Assembly: GCA_929200365.1 (NCBI GenBank)
Contig: CAKMZM010000006.1
Coordinates: 1 to 33,796 of the forward strand
Direction: 5' to 3'
Source: an uncultured Flavobacteriaceae bacterium
GTDB taxonomy: Bacteria > Bacteroidota > Bacteroidia > Flavobacteriales > Flavobacteriaceae
Length of the DNA stretch: 33,796 bases
Positions 25,957 to 33,796 of the stretch are shown here, piece by piece. The notes beneath the pieces are model-generated. The model did no database searches, was not told the DNA's origin, and saw only the letters and a list, made by a program, of their open reading frames with translations. Each line of letters opens with the position of its first letter. Positions within the stretch are counted from its first letter, which is position 1. The translations under genes were made by a program, and so were the position numbers.

Positions 25957-26313
25957 ATGGCATTCTCAAAAGATTTAAGAAGATTAAAGATAAGAAAGCG
26001 TATCCGCGGTAATGTAAGCGGTACAGAACAACGTCCTAGATTATCTGTTTTTAGAAGCAATAAAGAAATCTATGCTCAAGTCATAGATGATGTAACTGGT
26101 AAAACAATCAGTGCTGCTTCTTCAAGAGATAAAGACATTGCTTCAGCAACAGGAAGTAAGATAGAAAAAGCAAACTTAGTAGGTAAAGCGCTTGCTGAAA
26201 AAGCTAAGAAAGCTGGTGTAGAAACAGTATCCTTTGATAGAGGAGGGTATTTGTATCACGGTAGAGTAAAATCATTAGCAGATGGTGCTAGAGAAGCAGG
26301 ACTTAAATTCTAA
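25957..26313 (+). CDS. rplR: 50S ribosomal protein L18 (uL18)
   Basis: The 118-residue L18 has a basic N-terminus ([19 protein letters not shown]) and [20 protein letters not shown]. It ends [20 protein letters not shown] plus EAGLKF. It binds 5S rRNA with L5. Gap to rpsE is 6 bases. Confidence 0.98.
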   Translation: MAFSKDLRRLKIRKRIRGNVSGTEQRPRLSVFRSNKEIYAQVIDDVTGKTISAASSRDKDIASATGSKIEKANLVGKALAEKAKKAGVETVSFDRGGYLYHGRVKSLADGAREAGLKF

Positions 26314-26319
26314 GAAAAT

Positions 26320-26844
26320 ATGTATCAAAAATATAAAAACGCAGAATTAGTAAAACCAAGCGGGCTTGAACTTAAAGATCGTTTAGTTGGTGTACAACGT
26401 GTAACTAAAGTAACTAAGGGTGGTAGAGCATTTGGTTTTTCTGCTATAGTTGTTGTAGGTGATGAAAATGGTGTTGTGGGTCACGGTTTGGGTAAGTCTA
26501 AAGAGGTAGCAGAAGCTATCGCTAAGGCAGTAGAAGATGCAAAAAAGAATTTGGTTCGTATTCCATTACATAAAGGTACATTACCTCATGAACAAAAAGG
26601 TAAGTATGGTGGCGCAAGAGTTTTACTCTTACCAGCTGCTACAGGTACTGGGGTAATTGCTGGTGGGGCAATCCGTGCAGTATTAGAATCTGTAGGAGTG
26701 CATGATGTACTTTCTAAAAACCAAGGATCGTCTAACCCACACAATGTAGTGAAAGCAACGTTTGATGCTTTGTTGCAATTGCGTAGTGCGCAACAAGTAG
26801 CAACTCAACGTGGAGTTTCACTAGAGAAAGTGTTTAAAGGATAA
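26320..26844 (+). CDS. rpsE: 30S ribosomal protein S5 (uS5)
   Basis: The 174-residue S5 contains the double-stranded RNA-binding part [20 protein letters not shown] with [22 protein letters not shown]. The C-terminal fold has [20 protein letters not shown] and the [19 protein letters not shown] helix. It contributes to decoding fidelity and mRNA entry. rpmD follows after 11 bases. Confidence 0.98.
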   Translation: MYQKYKNAELVKPSGLELKDRLVGVQRVTKVTKGGRAFGFSAIVVVGDENGVVGHGLGKSKEVAEAIAKAVEDAKKNLVRIPLHKGTLPHEQKGKYGGARVLLLPAATGTGVIAGGAIRAVLESVGVHDVLSKNQGSSNPHNVVKATFDALLQLRSAQQVATQRGVSLEKVFKG

Positions 26845-26855
26845 ATTCAGGAACG

Positions 26856-27035
26856 ATGGCAAAGATTAAAATTACTAAAGTAAAAAGTGCGATTAACCGT
26901 ACTCAAAGACAGAAAAGAACCTTAGAGGCTCTTGGTCTTAAAAAGATCGGTCAAGTTGTGGAGCATGAAGATACTCCTAATATCCTTGGGATGGTAAATA
27001 AAGTTAAACATTTAGTTTCAATAGAAACAAAATAA
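26856..27035 (+). CDS. rpmD: 50S ribosomal protein L30 (uL30)
   Basis: This short gene encodes 59 residues, MAKIKITKVKSAINRTQRQK followed by RTLEALGLKKIGQVVEHEDT and PNILGMVNKVKHLV. The ferredoxin-like L30 fold, the position between rpsE and rplO, and the length all match bacterial L30. It begins 11 bases after rpsE and ends 9 bases before rplO. Confidence 0.96.
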   Translation: MAKIKITKVKSAINRTQRQKRTLEALGLKKIGQVVEHEDTPNILGMVNKVKHLVSIETK

Positions 27036-27044
27036 TAAAAGCAC

Positions 27045-27497
27045 ATGGATTTAAGTAACTTAAAACCTGCTGCAGGTTCGGTAAAAAATAATAGTAAGCG
27101 AGTAGGGCGTGGACAAGGTTCTGGTAAAGGAGGAACTTCTACTCGTGGTCATAAAGGAGCAAAATCACGTTCTGGGTATTCCAAAAAGATAGGTTTCGAA
27201 GGAGGGCAAATGCCACTTCAGAGACGTGTCCCAAAATTTGGATTCAAGAACATTAACAGAAAAGAGTATCAGGGGATTAATTTAGACACACTACAAAAAT
27301 TAGTAGATGATGGAAAAATTAAAGATACGGTTGATCTGGATGTGATTTTAGAGATACGTCTAGCAAGAAAAAGTGATTTGGTTAAAATATTGGGAAGAGG
27401 TGAACTGAAGGCAAAATTAAAAGTCTCAGCTCACAAATTTACAGCCACTGCAAAAGCTGCTATAGAAGCAGCAGGTGGTGAAGCAGTAACCTTATAA
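27045..27497 (+). CDS. rplO: 50S ribosomal protein L15 (uL15)
   Basis: The 150-residue L15 starts MDLSNLKPAAGSVKNNSKRV. Its Gly/Arg/Lys-rich extended region follows (GRGQGSGKGGTSTRGHKGAK, GFEGGQMPLQRRVPKFGF) and a globular C-terminal domain ends in HKFTATAKAAIEAAGGEA. It is a late 50S assembly protein. secY follows after 10 bases. Confidence 0.98.
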   Translation: MDLSNLKPAAGSVKNNSKRVGRGQGSGKGGTSTRGHKGAKSRSGYSKKIGFEGGQMPLQRRVPKFGFKNINRKEYQGINLDTLQKLVDDGKIKDTVDLDVILEIRLARKSDLVKILGRGELKAKLKVSAHKFTATAKAAIEAAGGEAVTL

Positions 27498-27507
27498 TTA
27501 ACAATTC

Positions 27508-28848
27508 ATGAAACTCATTGATACAATAAAAAATATTTGGAAAATCGAAGAACTTAAGAATAGAATCTTAGTTACTCTGGGATTACTTTTGGTATATCGA
27601 TTTGGAGCACAAGTTGTACTTCCAGGAATAGATGCCTCGGAATTAGCAAGCTTAGGAACACAAACTCAGGACGGTTTGTTAGGATTGCTTAATGCGTTTA
27701 CAGGAGGAGCTTTTGCTAACGCTTCCATATTTGCATTAGGTATTATGCCTTATATATCCGCATCAATTGTAGTACAGTTAATGGGAATAGCTATTCCTTA
27801 TTTGCAGAAACTACAAAAAGAAGGTGAAAGTGGTAGAAAAAAGATTAACCAAATAACACGTTGGTTAACTATTGCTATTACTTTAGTGCAAGGGCCAGGG
27901 TATATTTATAACCTGTTTGCAACTCTTCCGCCAGAAGCTTTTGTAATAGCAAATCAAACTGTTTTTGTTGTGTCTTCTGTAATTATTATATCTACAGGTT
28001 GTGTTTTTGCAATGTGGTTGGGTGAGAAAATTACAGATAAAGGTATTGGTAATGGTATCTCTCTTTTAATTATGGTAGGTATTATTGCTACATTACCACA
28101 GTCATTTGTGCAAAACTTTGCATCAAGAACTTCAGGAGATGGAGGAGGAATGATTATGGTTTTAATAGAATTAGTAATTTGGTTTGTAATCATATTAGCA
28201 TCAGTATTATTGGTGATGGCTGTACGTCAAATACCTGTCCAATATGCCAGAAGAACAGCTGGTGGAGGATACGAAAAAAACGTTTTTGGTTCTCGTCAAT
28301 ATATTCCATTAAAACTAAACGCTTCAGGAGTGATGCCTATTATTTTTGCACAAGCGATTATGTTTGTTCCAGGAATGATAGCATCTCAAATTTCAGAATC
28401 TGAAATGGCGCAAGGGGTTACAGCTGCATTTAGTGATATTTTTGGTTTGTGGTATAATGTTGTATTTGCATTGTTGATTATTATATTTACTTATTTCTAT
28501 ACAGCTATCACAGTACCAACTAATAAAATGGCAGATGATTTGAAACGTAGTGGAGGTTTTATCCCAGGGATTCGTCCAGGAGGTGAAACTTCAGAATATT
28601 TAGATAAGATCATGTCGCAGATTACATTGCCAGGTTCAATATTCTTGGCATTGATAGCAATATTTCCTGCAATAGCAGTAAAATTGTTAAATGTGCAACA
28701 AGGCTGGGCGTTGTTCTTTGGAGGAACATCACTGCTTATTATGGTTGGTGTAGCTATCGATACAATGCAACAAGTTAATTCATACTTGTTAAACAGACAC
28801 TATGATGGATTAATGAAAACTGGTAAAAATCGTAAAGCAGTAGCATAA
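27508..28848 (+). CDS. secY: protein translocase subunit SecY
   Basis: The 446-residue inner-membrane protein has ten predicted transmembrane helices and typical landmarks. These are the N-terminal [10 protein letters not shown] region after TM1, [18 protein letters not shown] in TM2, [15 protein letters not shown] in TM4-5, and the cytoplasmic loop around [10 protein letters not shown] with [18 protein letters not shown]. The late [11 protein letters not shown] loop and [12 protein letters not shown]-terminus are also present. It forms the Sec channel with SecE and SecG. Its stop overlaps the infA ATG by one base. The adk and map genes that often follow secY are not here. Confidence 0.98.
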   Translation: MKLIDTIKNIWKIEELKNRILVTLGLLLVYRFGAQVVLPGIDASELASLGTQTQDGLLGLLNAFTGGAFANASIFALGIMPYISASIVVQLMGIAIPYLQKLQKEGESGRKKINQITRWLTIAITLVQGPGYIYNLFATLPPEAFVIANQTVFVVSSVIIISTGCVFAMWLGEKITDKGIGNGISLLIMVGIIATLPQSFVQNFASRTSGDGGGMIMVLIELVIWFVIILASVLLVMAVRQIPVQYARRTAGGGYEKNVFGSRQYIPLKLNASGVMPIIFAQAIMFVPGMIASQISESEMAQGVTAAFSDIFGLWYNVVFALLIIIFTYFYTAITVPTNKMADDLKRSGGFIPGIRPGGETSEYLDKIMSQITLPGSIFLALIAIFPAIAVKLLNVQQGWALFFGGTSLLIMVGVAIDTMQQVNSYLLNRHYDGLMKTGKNRKAVA

Positions 28849-29063
28849 TGGCAAAACAACCAGCAATAGAACAAGATGGGAGTATCATCGAAGCATTATC
28901 AAATGCAATGTTTCGAGTAGAACTCGAAAATGGTCATGTGGTAACAGCTCATATATCTGGTAAAATGCGGATGCATTATATTAAATTATTACCAGGAGAT
29001 AAGGTAAAGTTAGAAATGAGTCCTTATGATTTGACAAAGGCTCGTATAACATATAGATACTAA
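28848..29063 (+). CDS. infA: translation initiation factor IF-1
   Basis: The 71-residue OB-fold protein has [40 protein letters not shown] and [20 protein letters not shown], closely matching IF-1. It blocks the 30S A site during initiation. It begins in a TAATG overlap with secY. A promoter for the following genes starts 14 bases after its stop. Confidence 0.98.
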   Translation: MAKQPAIEQDGSIIEALSNAMFRVELENGHVVTAHISGKMRMHYIKLLPGDKVKLEMSPYDLTKARITYRY

Positions 29064-29077
29064 ATAATTTAAGAATA

Positions 29078-29107
29078 TTGTAAATTAAGATTTTTTGTGT
29101 ACTTTTG
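29078..29107 (+). promoter_or_regulatory. internal promoter for the rpmJ-rpsM-rpsK-rpsD-rpoA segment
   Basis: TTG (29078-29080), a 19-base spacer and TACTTTTG (29100-29107) match the Bacteroidota promoter consensus. The spacing and the TTTGCAG extension equal those of the rpsL promoter. Transcripts would have a leader of roughly 65-70 bases that contains the 29136-29166 hairpin. Confidence 0.75.
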
Positions 29108-29135
29108 CAGGCCAAAAAATCTTGTTATTGATACC

Positions 29136-29166
29136 TTCCAAAATATACAGTTTGTATGTTTTGGAA
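29136..29166 (+). promoter_or_regulatory. leader hairpin upstream of rpmJ
   Basis: TTCCAAAATATACA (29136-29149) pairs with TGTATGTTTTGGAA (29153-29166). This gives a 14-bp stem with one U-G pair and a 3-base loop. It ends 15 bases before the rpmJ ATG and is not followed by a T-run, so a translational or RNA-stability role is more likely than termination. Confidence 0.6.
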
Positions 29167-29181
29167 ATTAAAAACAAACAG

Positions 29182-29298
29182 ATGAAAGTTAGAGCATCAA
29201 TAAAAAAAAGAAGTGCCGAGTGCAAGATTGTGCGTAGAAAAGGCCGACTTTACGTGATTAATAAAAAGAATCCTAGATTCAAACAAAGACAAGGGTAA
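29182..29298 (+). CDS. rpmJ: 50S ribosomal protein L36 (bL36), zinc-free form
   Basis: The 38-residue L36 reads [20 protein letters not shown] and ends NPRFKQRQG. The usual CxxC pair of zinc-binding L36 is reduced to one cysteine, and the later Cys/His positions are replaced (VINKKNPRF), so this is a C-minus protein. I chose the ATG at 29182. The frame is open further upstream but runs through the promoter and leader hairpin. It begins the alpha-operon segment and is 2 bases from rpsM. Confidence 0.95.
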   Translation: MKVRASIKKRSAECKIVRRKGRLYVINKKNPRFKQRQG

Positions 29299-29300
29299 TT

Positions 29301-29675
29301 ATGGCAAGAATTGCAGGGGTAGATATACCTAAACAAAAGCGAGGAGTTATAGCATTAACCTATATCTTCGGAATTGGTAGAAGTAGAGCTAAAGAAATTT
29401 TAGAAACTGCCAAAGTAGATGAAAGTATAAAAGTTTCAGATTGGGATGATGATCAAATTGGTCGAATCCGTGAAGCAGTTGGAGTCTATACTATTGAAGG
29501 AGAATTGCGCTCTGAGGTACAGTTAAACATCAAACGCCTTATGGATATTGGATGTTATAGAGGTATTCGACATAGAGCTGGTTTACCGCTTAGAGGACAA
29601 CGCACTAAGAACAATTCTAGAACACGTAAAGGAAGAAGAAAAACAGTTGCGAATAAGAAAAAAGCAACTAAATAA
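29301..29675 (+). CDS. rpsM: 30S ribosomal protein S13 (uS13)
   Basis: The 124-residue S13 starts [20 protein letters not shown] and contains [14 protein letters not shown]. It has the H2TH region through [20 protein letters not shown] and a basic tail [20 protein letters not shown] plus a Lys-rich end. It bridges 30S head and 50S and touches P-site tRNA. rpsK follows after 8 bases. Confidence 0.98.
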   Translation: MARIAGVDIPKQKRGVIALTYIFGIGRSRAKEILETAKVDESIKVSDWDDDQIGRIREAVGVYTIEGELRSEVQLNIKRLMDIGCYRGIRHRAGLPLRGQRTKNNSRTRKGRRKTVANKKKATK

Positions 29676-29683
29676 TAAGTAGT

Positions 29684-30067
29684 ATGGCAAAGTCAACTTC
29701 AAAAAAACGTAAAGTTATTGTTGAATCTGTAGGAGAAGCACATGTAACGGCTTCTTTTAACAACATAATTATTTCGTTAACAAATAAAAAGGGAGACGTT
29801 ATTTCATGGTCTTCAGCTGGAAAGATGGGATTCAGAGGTTCTAAAAAGAATACCCCTTATGCTGCTCAGTTAGCTGCTGAAGATGCTTCTAAAGTAGCAT
29901 TAGAAGCTGGGCTTAAGAAAGTTAAAGCATATGTCAAAGGGCCTGGTAATGGTAGAGAATCTGCAATACGTTCTCTTCATAATGCAGGTATTGAGGTTTC
30001 AGAAATTATAGATGTTACCCCAATGCCTCACAATGGATGTCGTCCTCCAAAAAGACGTAGAGTATAA
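29684..30067 (+). CDS. rpsK: 30S ribosomal protein S11 (uS11)
   Basis: The 127-residue S11 has [55 protein letters not shown] and the C-terminal [18 protein letters not shown]. It belongs to the 30S platform. A 131-base gap with a folded structure separates it from rpsD, unlike the 8-base gap before it. Confidence 0.98.
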   Translation: MAKSTSKKRKVIVESVGEAHVTASFNNIIISLTNKKGDVISWSSAGKMGFRGSKKNTPYAAQLAAEDASKVALEAGLKKVKAYVKGPGNGRESAIRSLHNAGIEVSEIIDVTPMPHNGCRPPKRRRV

Positions 30068-30129
30068 TTTAAATTCGAATCTTAATTTCGGATGTTTTAT
30101 AAATATATTAACAATAAGTAAATCTAAAT

Positions 30130-30178
30130 GGGGAAGATTGATTATCGAAGGAAAGAGACCTTAATTCATAATTACCCC
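30130..30178 (+). promoter_or_regulatory. multi-stem leader structure upstream of rpsD
   Basis: GGGG (30130-30133) pairs with CCCC (30175-30178). TGATTAT (30139-30145) pairs with ATAATTA (30168-30174), leaving a 5-base one-sided bulge. AAGG (30148-30151) pairs with CCTT (30159-30162) around a 7-base purine loop, AAAGAGA. There is no T-run. The structure ends 20 bases before the rpsD ATG. S4 controls its own synthesis in both E. coli and Bacillus, so an S4-responsive site is plausible. Confidence 0.55.
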
Positions 30179-30198
30179 CAGTAACTAAATCATTAACA

Positions 30199-30804
30199 AT
30201 GGCAAGATATACTGGTCCAAAAACTAAAATCGCACGTAAATTTGGCGAAGCGATCTTCGGAGACGATAAGTCATTCGAAAAAAGAAACTACCCACCAGGA
30301 CAACACGGAAATAACAGACGTAGAGGGAAGAAAAGTGAATATGCTATCCAGTTAATGGAAAAGCAAAAAGCAAAGTACACATACGGAGTGTTAGAGCGTC
30401 AATTTCGCAACATGTTTGAAAAAGCAACACGTGCTCAAGGAATTACGGGTGAGGTATTACTTCAACTTTGTGAATCTCGCTTGGATAATGTAGTATTCAG
30501 AATGGGATTGGCAAATTCTCGTAGAGGAGCAAGACAGTTAGTGTCTCATAGGCATATAACTGTTAACGGTCAACAAGTTAATATCCCTTCTTATCAGTTA
30601 AAAGCAGGAGATGTTGTTGGAGTAAGAGAAAAATCAAAATCATTAGAAGTAGTTCAGAATTCACTAGCTAATAATAGTAAAGTATATGAGTGGATTACTT
30701 TTAACAACGATACCAAAGAAGGTACTTTTGTATCTGTTCCGGGAAGAATTCAAATCCCAGAAAATATTAACGAACAATTCATCGTCGAATTATACTCTAA
30801 GTAA
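30199..30804 (+). CDS. rpsD: 30S ribosomal protein S4 (uS4)
   Basis: The 201-residue S4 begins [20 protein letters not shown]. It has the [20 protein letters not shown] segment and the S4 RNA-binding domain from about residue 94 ([31 protein letters not shown]). No N-terminal zinc-cysteine cluster is present. S4 starts 30S assembly and helps unwind mRNA; in E. coli it represses the alpha operon. The structured gap before this gene fits that role. rpoA follows after 24 bases. Confidence 0.98.
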   Translation: MARYTGPKTKIARKFGEAIFGDDKSFEKRNYPPGQHGNNRRRGKKSEYAIQLMEKQKAKYTYGVLERQFRNMFEKATRAQGITGEVLLQLCESRLDNVVFRMGLANSRRGARQLVSHRHITVNGQQVNIPSYQLKAGDVVGVREKSKSLEVVQNSLANNSKVYEWITFNNDTKEGTFVSVPGRIQIPENINEQFIVELYSK

Positions 30805-30828
30805 TAACGCTAAAGAAGAAACAATAAC

Positions 30829-31821
30829 ATGGCAATATTAAATTTTCAAAAGCCCGATAAAGTTATCATGATTGACTCTACAGAGTTCGATGGTAAATTT
30901 GAATTTAGACCATTAGAACCAGGGTATGGGTTAACAGTAGGTAACGCTTTACGAAGAGTTTTGCTGTCTTCTTTAGAGGGATTTGCTATAACCTCTCTTA
31001 GAATGGAAGGTGTAGATCATGAGTTCTCTACGATTTCAGGAGTAGTAGAAGATGTTACCGAGATTATCTTAAACCTTAAACAAGTCAGGTTTAAACGGCA
31101 GATAGAGGATATAGATAATGAATCTGTCACAATCTCTATTTCAGGTCAAGAACAGTTAACTGCTGGGGATTTTCAGAAATTTATTTCAGGATTTCAGATA
31201 TTAAATCCTGATCTGATAATCTGTAATATGGATAAAAAAGTAGCACTTAACCTTGAAATTACTATTGAGAAAGGTAGAGGGTATGTTCCTGCTGAAGAAA
31301 ATAAGAAATCAAACGCTCCTATAGGAACCATTTTTACAGATTCTATTTACACTCCAATCAAAAATGTTAAGTATAGCATTGAGAACTATCGTGTAGAGCA
31401 AAAAACAGATTACGAAAAATTAGTTTTCGAAATTGTAACAGACGGATCTATTCATCCAAAAGATGCATTAACTGAAGCAGCTAAAATATTAATCCATCAC
31501 TTCATGTTATTCTCTGATGAGCGCATTACATTAGAAGCCGATGAGATTGCACAAACAGAAACTTATGATGAAGAATCTCTTCACATGAGACAGTTATTAA
31601 AAACTAAATTGATCGATATGGATCTTTCTGTACGTGCACTTAATTGTTTAAAAGCAGCAGAAGTAGATACTCTAGGAGATTTAGTATCTTATAACAAAAA
31701 TGACTTAATGAAGTTTCGTAACTTTGGTAAGAAATCTTTAACAGAACTTGAAGAATTAGTAAATGTTAAAGGTCTTAATTTTGGTATGGATCTTTCAAAA
31801 TACAAATTAGATAAAGATTAA
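30829..31821 (+). CDS. rpoA: RNA polymerase subunit alpha
   Basis: The 330-residue alpha subunit has the dimerising N-terminal domain, with [20 protein letters not shown] (29-48) and [21 protein letters not shown] flexible linker lies around 235-255 and a C-terminal domain from about 258. In the latter, [14 protein letters not shown] keeps the arginine (R269) and asparagine (N272) that contact UP-element DNA in other bacteria. It is the scaffold of RNA polymerase. A strong hairpin lies between it and rplQ. Confidence 0.98.
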   Translation: MAILNFQKPDKVIMIDSTEFDGKFEFRPLEPGYGLTVGNALRRVLLSSLEGFAITSLRMEGVDHEFSTISGVVEDVTEIILNLKQVRFKRQIEDIDNESVTISISGQEQLTAGDFQKFISGFQILNPDLIICNMDKKVALNLEITIEKGRGYVPAEENKKSNAPIGTIFTDSIYTPIKNVKYSIENYRVEQKTDYEKLVFEIVTDGSIHPKDALTEAAKILIHHFMLFSDERITLEADEIAQTETYDEESLHMRQLLKTKLIDMDLSVRALNCLKAAEVDTLGDLVSYNKNDLMKFRNFGKKSLTELEELVNVKGLNFGMDLSKYKLDKD

Positions 31822-31822
31822 C

Positions 31823-31869
31823 TCATCATAATTTGCTCTCTGCACGAGGCAGATTGAGCAAGATGATGA
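31823..31869 (+). promoter_or_regulatory. long three-segment hairpin between rpoA and rplQ
   Basis: TCATCAT (31823-31829) pairs with ATGATGA (31863-31869), TTGCTC (31833-31838) with GAGCAA (31856-31861), and TCTGC (31839-31843) with GCAGA (31849-31853). This makes 18 base pairs closed by the loop ACGAG, with only small internal bulges. It fills most of the 63-base gap and ends 15 bases before the rplQ ATG. No T-run follows, so a processing site or protein-binding site is more likely than a terminator. Confidence 0.7.
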
Positions 31870-31884
31870 TTAAAATAAAATGTC

Positions 31885-32364
31885 ATGAGACACGGAAAGA
31901 AAGTAAATCACTTAGGAAGAAAAACAGCACATCGCAAAGCAATGCTTGCAAATATGGCTTGTTCCCTAATTGAACATAAAAGAATCAACACTACAGTTGC
32001 AAAAGCAAAAGCACTTAAGCAGTTTGTAGAGCCATTAGTGACAAAATCTAAAGAAGACACTACGCATAATCGTCGTATCGTATTCAGTAGATTGCGTAAT
32101 AAATATGCAGTAACAGAATTATTCAGAGATGTTGCTGCTAAAGTAGGAGATAGACCAGGGGGATATACAAGAATTATAAAACTTGGTAATCGTCTTGGGG
32201 ATAATGCAGATATGGCTATGATCGAATTGGTAGATTACAATGAGCTATATAATGCTGGTAAGCCTACTAAGAAGAAATCAAGAAGAAGAGGTGGTAAAGG
32301 AAAAAAAGCTCAAACAGCTCCTGTAGCACCAGTAGCCGAAACAGCTAATTCTGAAGAAGAATAA
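31885..32364 (+). CDS. rplQ: 50S ribosomal protein L17 (bL17) with C-terminal extension
   Basis: The 159-residue protein contains the L17 core [60 protein letters not shown] and [10 protein letters not shown]. After about residue 128 it extends with a Lys/Arg-rich stretch ([15 protein letters not shown]) and an Ala/Pro/Glu-rich tail. It is therefore longer than the E. coli protein (127 residues). I chose the second of two close ATGs (31885), which is in frame. It is the last gene of the ribosomal cluster. Confidence 0.97.
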   Translation: MRHGKKVNHLGRKTAHRKAMLANMACSLIEHKRINTTVAKAKALKQFVEPLVTKSKEDTTHNRRIVFSRLRNKYAVTELFRDVAAKVGDRPGGYTRIIKLGNRLGDNADMAMIELVDYNELYNAGKPTKKKSRRRGGKGKKAQTAPVAPVAETANSEEE

Positions 32365-32392
32365 ATGAAAAATGCAGATTGCACATAATGAT

Positions 32393-32428
32393 AAAAGGAT
32401 AAACGTTCGTCGTTTATCCTTTTTTTTT
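32393..32428 (+). terminator. intrinsic terminator of the ribosomal supercluster
   Basis: AAAAGGATAAACG (32393-32405) and CGTTTATCCTTTT (32411-32423) form a perfect 13-bp stem around TTCGT. The second arm runs into a T-run continuing to 32428. This is a textbook intrinsic terminator 29 bases after the rplQ stop. Confidence 0.93.
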
Positions 32429-32447
32429 GAATGATTCTAAAAAAATG

Positions 32448-32467
32448 ATTTCTGTTAAAACAGAAAT
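32448..32467 (+). promoter_or_regulatory. small palindromic hairpin upstream of carA
   Basis: ATTTCTGTT (32448-32456) and AACAGAAAT (32459-32467) are perfect arms separated by AA. Three T residues follow. It could be a weak second terminator or an operator for carA. No good TAnnTTTG box was found in the gap; TAAATTTC at 32535-32542 is a weak partial match. Confidence 0.35.
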
Positions 32468-32573
32468 TTTACAGTCAAATAAAGTTGAAAATGATGAAAT
32501 AAACATAGTAACTAATCAAAATGAAAATACTGTGTAAATTTCGTCAAACCATTAAAAATAATAGATATAACAA

Positions 32574-33689
32574 ATGAAATATCAATCTCGAAAAAAAGCA
32601 ATTCTTTTATTAGCAGATGGTACAATTTTTCATGGTAAAGCAGTAGGGAGAGAAGGTAGTGCTTTTGGTGAAGTATGTTTTAATACAGGTATGACAGGTT
32701 ACCAGGAAATTTTTACAGATCCATCGTATTATGGACAATTAATGGTAGCTACCAATGCACATATAGGTAATTATGGAACTAATAAAAATGAAATAGAATC
32801 TGATTCTATTAAAATTTCAGGTTTGATTGTTAAGAATTTTAGTTACGAGTACTCTCGTGATCGTGCAGATAGTTCTTTGCAGGAATTTCTGCAACAACAT
32901 AATCTCTTGGCAATTTCTGATGTTGATACAAGAGCTTTGGTTAGTTATATTAGAGATAACGGAGCTATGAATGCTGTAATCTCTACAGAAATTGATGATG
33001 TAGATAAACTAAAAAAAGAACTAGCATCAGTTCCTAATATGAATGGATTAGAATTAGCTTCAAAAGTTTCTACAACTAAACCATATTTTGTAGGTGATCC
33101 TAATGCTACTTATAAGATTTCAGCTTTAGATATAGGAATAAAGAAGAATATACTACGCAATCTAACAAACAGAGATGCATATATAAAAGTATTTCCTTAT
33201 AATGCTACATTCGAAGAAATGAGTGAATGGGAACCAGATGGATACTTTCTTTCTAATGGTCCAGGTGATCCAGAACCGTTAACTCAGGCAATCGCAACAG
33301 CAAAAGAGATTCTTGAAAAAGATTTACCACTATTTGGTATCTGTTTAGGACATCAGGTGATAGCGCTAGCTAATGGGATAAGTACATATAAAATGCATAA
33401 TGGGCATAGAGGAATAAATCACCCCGTTAAAAACCTCATCACTGGTAAAGGTGAAATTACTTCACAGAATCATGGTTTTGCAATACATAGAGAAGAAACA
33501 GAAAAACATCCTGATGTAGAAATTACTCATGTGCATCTTAATGATAATACTGTAGCAGGAATAAAAATGAAAAATAAGAACTGTTTCTCTGTGCAGTATC
33601 ATCCAGAGGCTAGTCCAGGACCTAATGATTCAATTTATTTATTTGATCAATTTATTGAGAATATTAAAAAAACAAAAATAACAGCATAA
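32574..33689 (+). CDS. carA: carbamoyl-phosphate synthase small subunit
   Basis: The 371-residue glutamine amidotransferase subunit has an N-terminal CarA-specific domain (ILLLADGTIFHGKAVGREGS, FNTGMTGYQEIFTDPSYYGQ, ISDVDTRALVSYIRDNGAMN) and a class I amidotransferase domain. The nucleophile is C257 in GICLGHQ, with H343 and E345 in QYHPEASPGP; SNGPGDPEP is also present (227-235). It hydrolyses glutamine and passes ammonia to CarB for arginine and pyrimidine synthesis. It is separated from rplQ by a terminator and so has its own promoter. carB is not in the 107 bases that remain, which look like a non-coding gap. Confidence 0.97.
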   Translation: MKYQSRKKAILLLADGTIFHGKAVGREGSAFGEVCFNTGMTGYQEIFTDPSYYGQLMVATNAHIGNYGTNKNEIESDSIKISGLIVKNFSYEYSRDRADSSLQEFLQQHNLLAISDVDTRALVSYIRDNGAMNAVISTEIDDVDKLKKELASVPNMNGLELASKVSTTKPYFVGDPNATYKISALDIGIKKNILRNLTNRDAYIKVFPYNATFEEMSEWEPDGYFLSNGPGDPEPLTQAIATAKEILEKDLPLFGICLGHQVIALANGISTYKMHNGHRGINHPVKNLITGKGEITSQNHGFAIHREETEKHPDVEITHVHLNDNTVAGIKMKNKNCFSVQYHPEASPGPNDSIYLFDQFIENIKKTKITA

Positions 33690-33796
33690 TATAAAAGGTG
33701 TCTTAATAACTTTTGGTTTTTTTGAAAAGCTTAAAAGCATGCGGGTTTTGTATATTGCGAAGAATTAAAATTATCCAACAAAATAAATTAAAAACA

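Noticed and set aside
28849-29077. Missing adk and map between secY and infA
   Set aside because: These genes vary in position among bacterial groups; direct secY-infA linkage is ordinary in this phylum.
29095-29181. Upstream in-frame extension of rpmJ from a TTG
   Set aside because: It runs through the promoter -7 box and the leader hairpin, and L36 is highly conserved from the ATG at 29182.
33690-33796. Possible start of another gene or promoter after carA
   Set aside because: There is too little sequence and no clear start codon, promoter box or terminator.

Overview
The window is a chromosomal segment of a marine-type member of the Bacteroidota, most likely family Flavobacteriaceae. Supporting signs are the AT-rich DNA, a SusC/SusD outer-membrane pair, a DUF5723-type outer-membrane protein, promoters of the form TTG-N19-TAnnTTTG, few obvious Shine-Dalgarno sequences, and a ribosomal cluster that runs rpsL-rpsG-fusA-rpsJ without tuf and ends in rplQ followed by carA. 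The genus cannot be fixed from the sequence alone; Aquimarina-like is a guess.

Region 1 (1-8.2 kb) holds ordinary accessory and housekeeping genes. A polysaccharide-deacetylase-fold protein appears to have lost its catalytic residues. It overlaps a YjjG-like HAD nucleotidase whose 3' end has been tandemly duplicated into a decayed copy. A tight three-gene run follows: a lipoprotein, a DUF5723 outer-membrane protein and a secreted protein. After it come rarA (minus), a rhomboid protease (plus) and rlmB (minus). rarA and rlmB each have a TAnnTTTG box exactly 5 nt before the ATG, which predicts leaderless mRNAs.

Region 2 (8.2-14.4 kb) is a minus-strand operon of susC-like, susD-like and a third lipoprotein gene, with no carbohydrate enzyme beside it. 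Between the last stop codon and the operon's palindromic terminator sits a 176-bp foldback element. It has 23-bp terminal inverted repeats and a 4-bp ATTA target duplication, so it looks like a MITE.

Region 3 (14.4-15.1 kb) is a 760-bp gap with one strong hairpin and, at its right end, the rpsL promoter.

Region 4 (15.1-32.4 kb) is the str-S10-spc-alpha ribosomal supercluster, 32 genes all on the plus strand, closed by a strong intrinsic terminator. Most gaps are 24 nt or less. All five longer gaps (rpsJ-rplC, rpsN-rpsH, infA-rpmJ, rpsK-rpsD, rpoA-rplQ) contain a predicted RNA hairpin, and the first ends in a complete intrinsic terminator inside the operon. These are candidate ribosomal-protein autoregulatory leaders or attenuators and are the most interesting signals in the window.

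Region 5 (32.4-33.8 kb) is carA, followed by about 100 bases with no recognisable gene.
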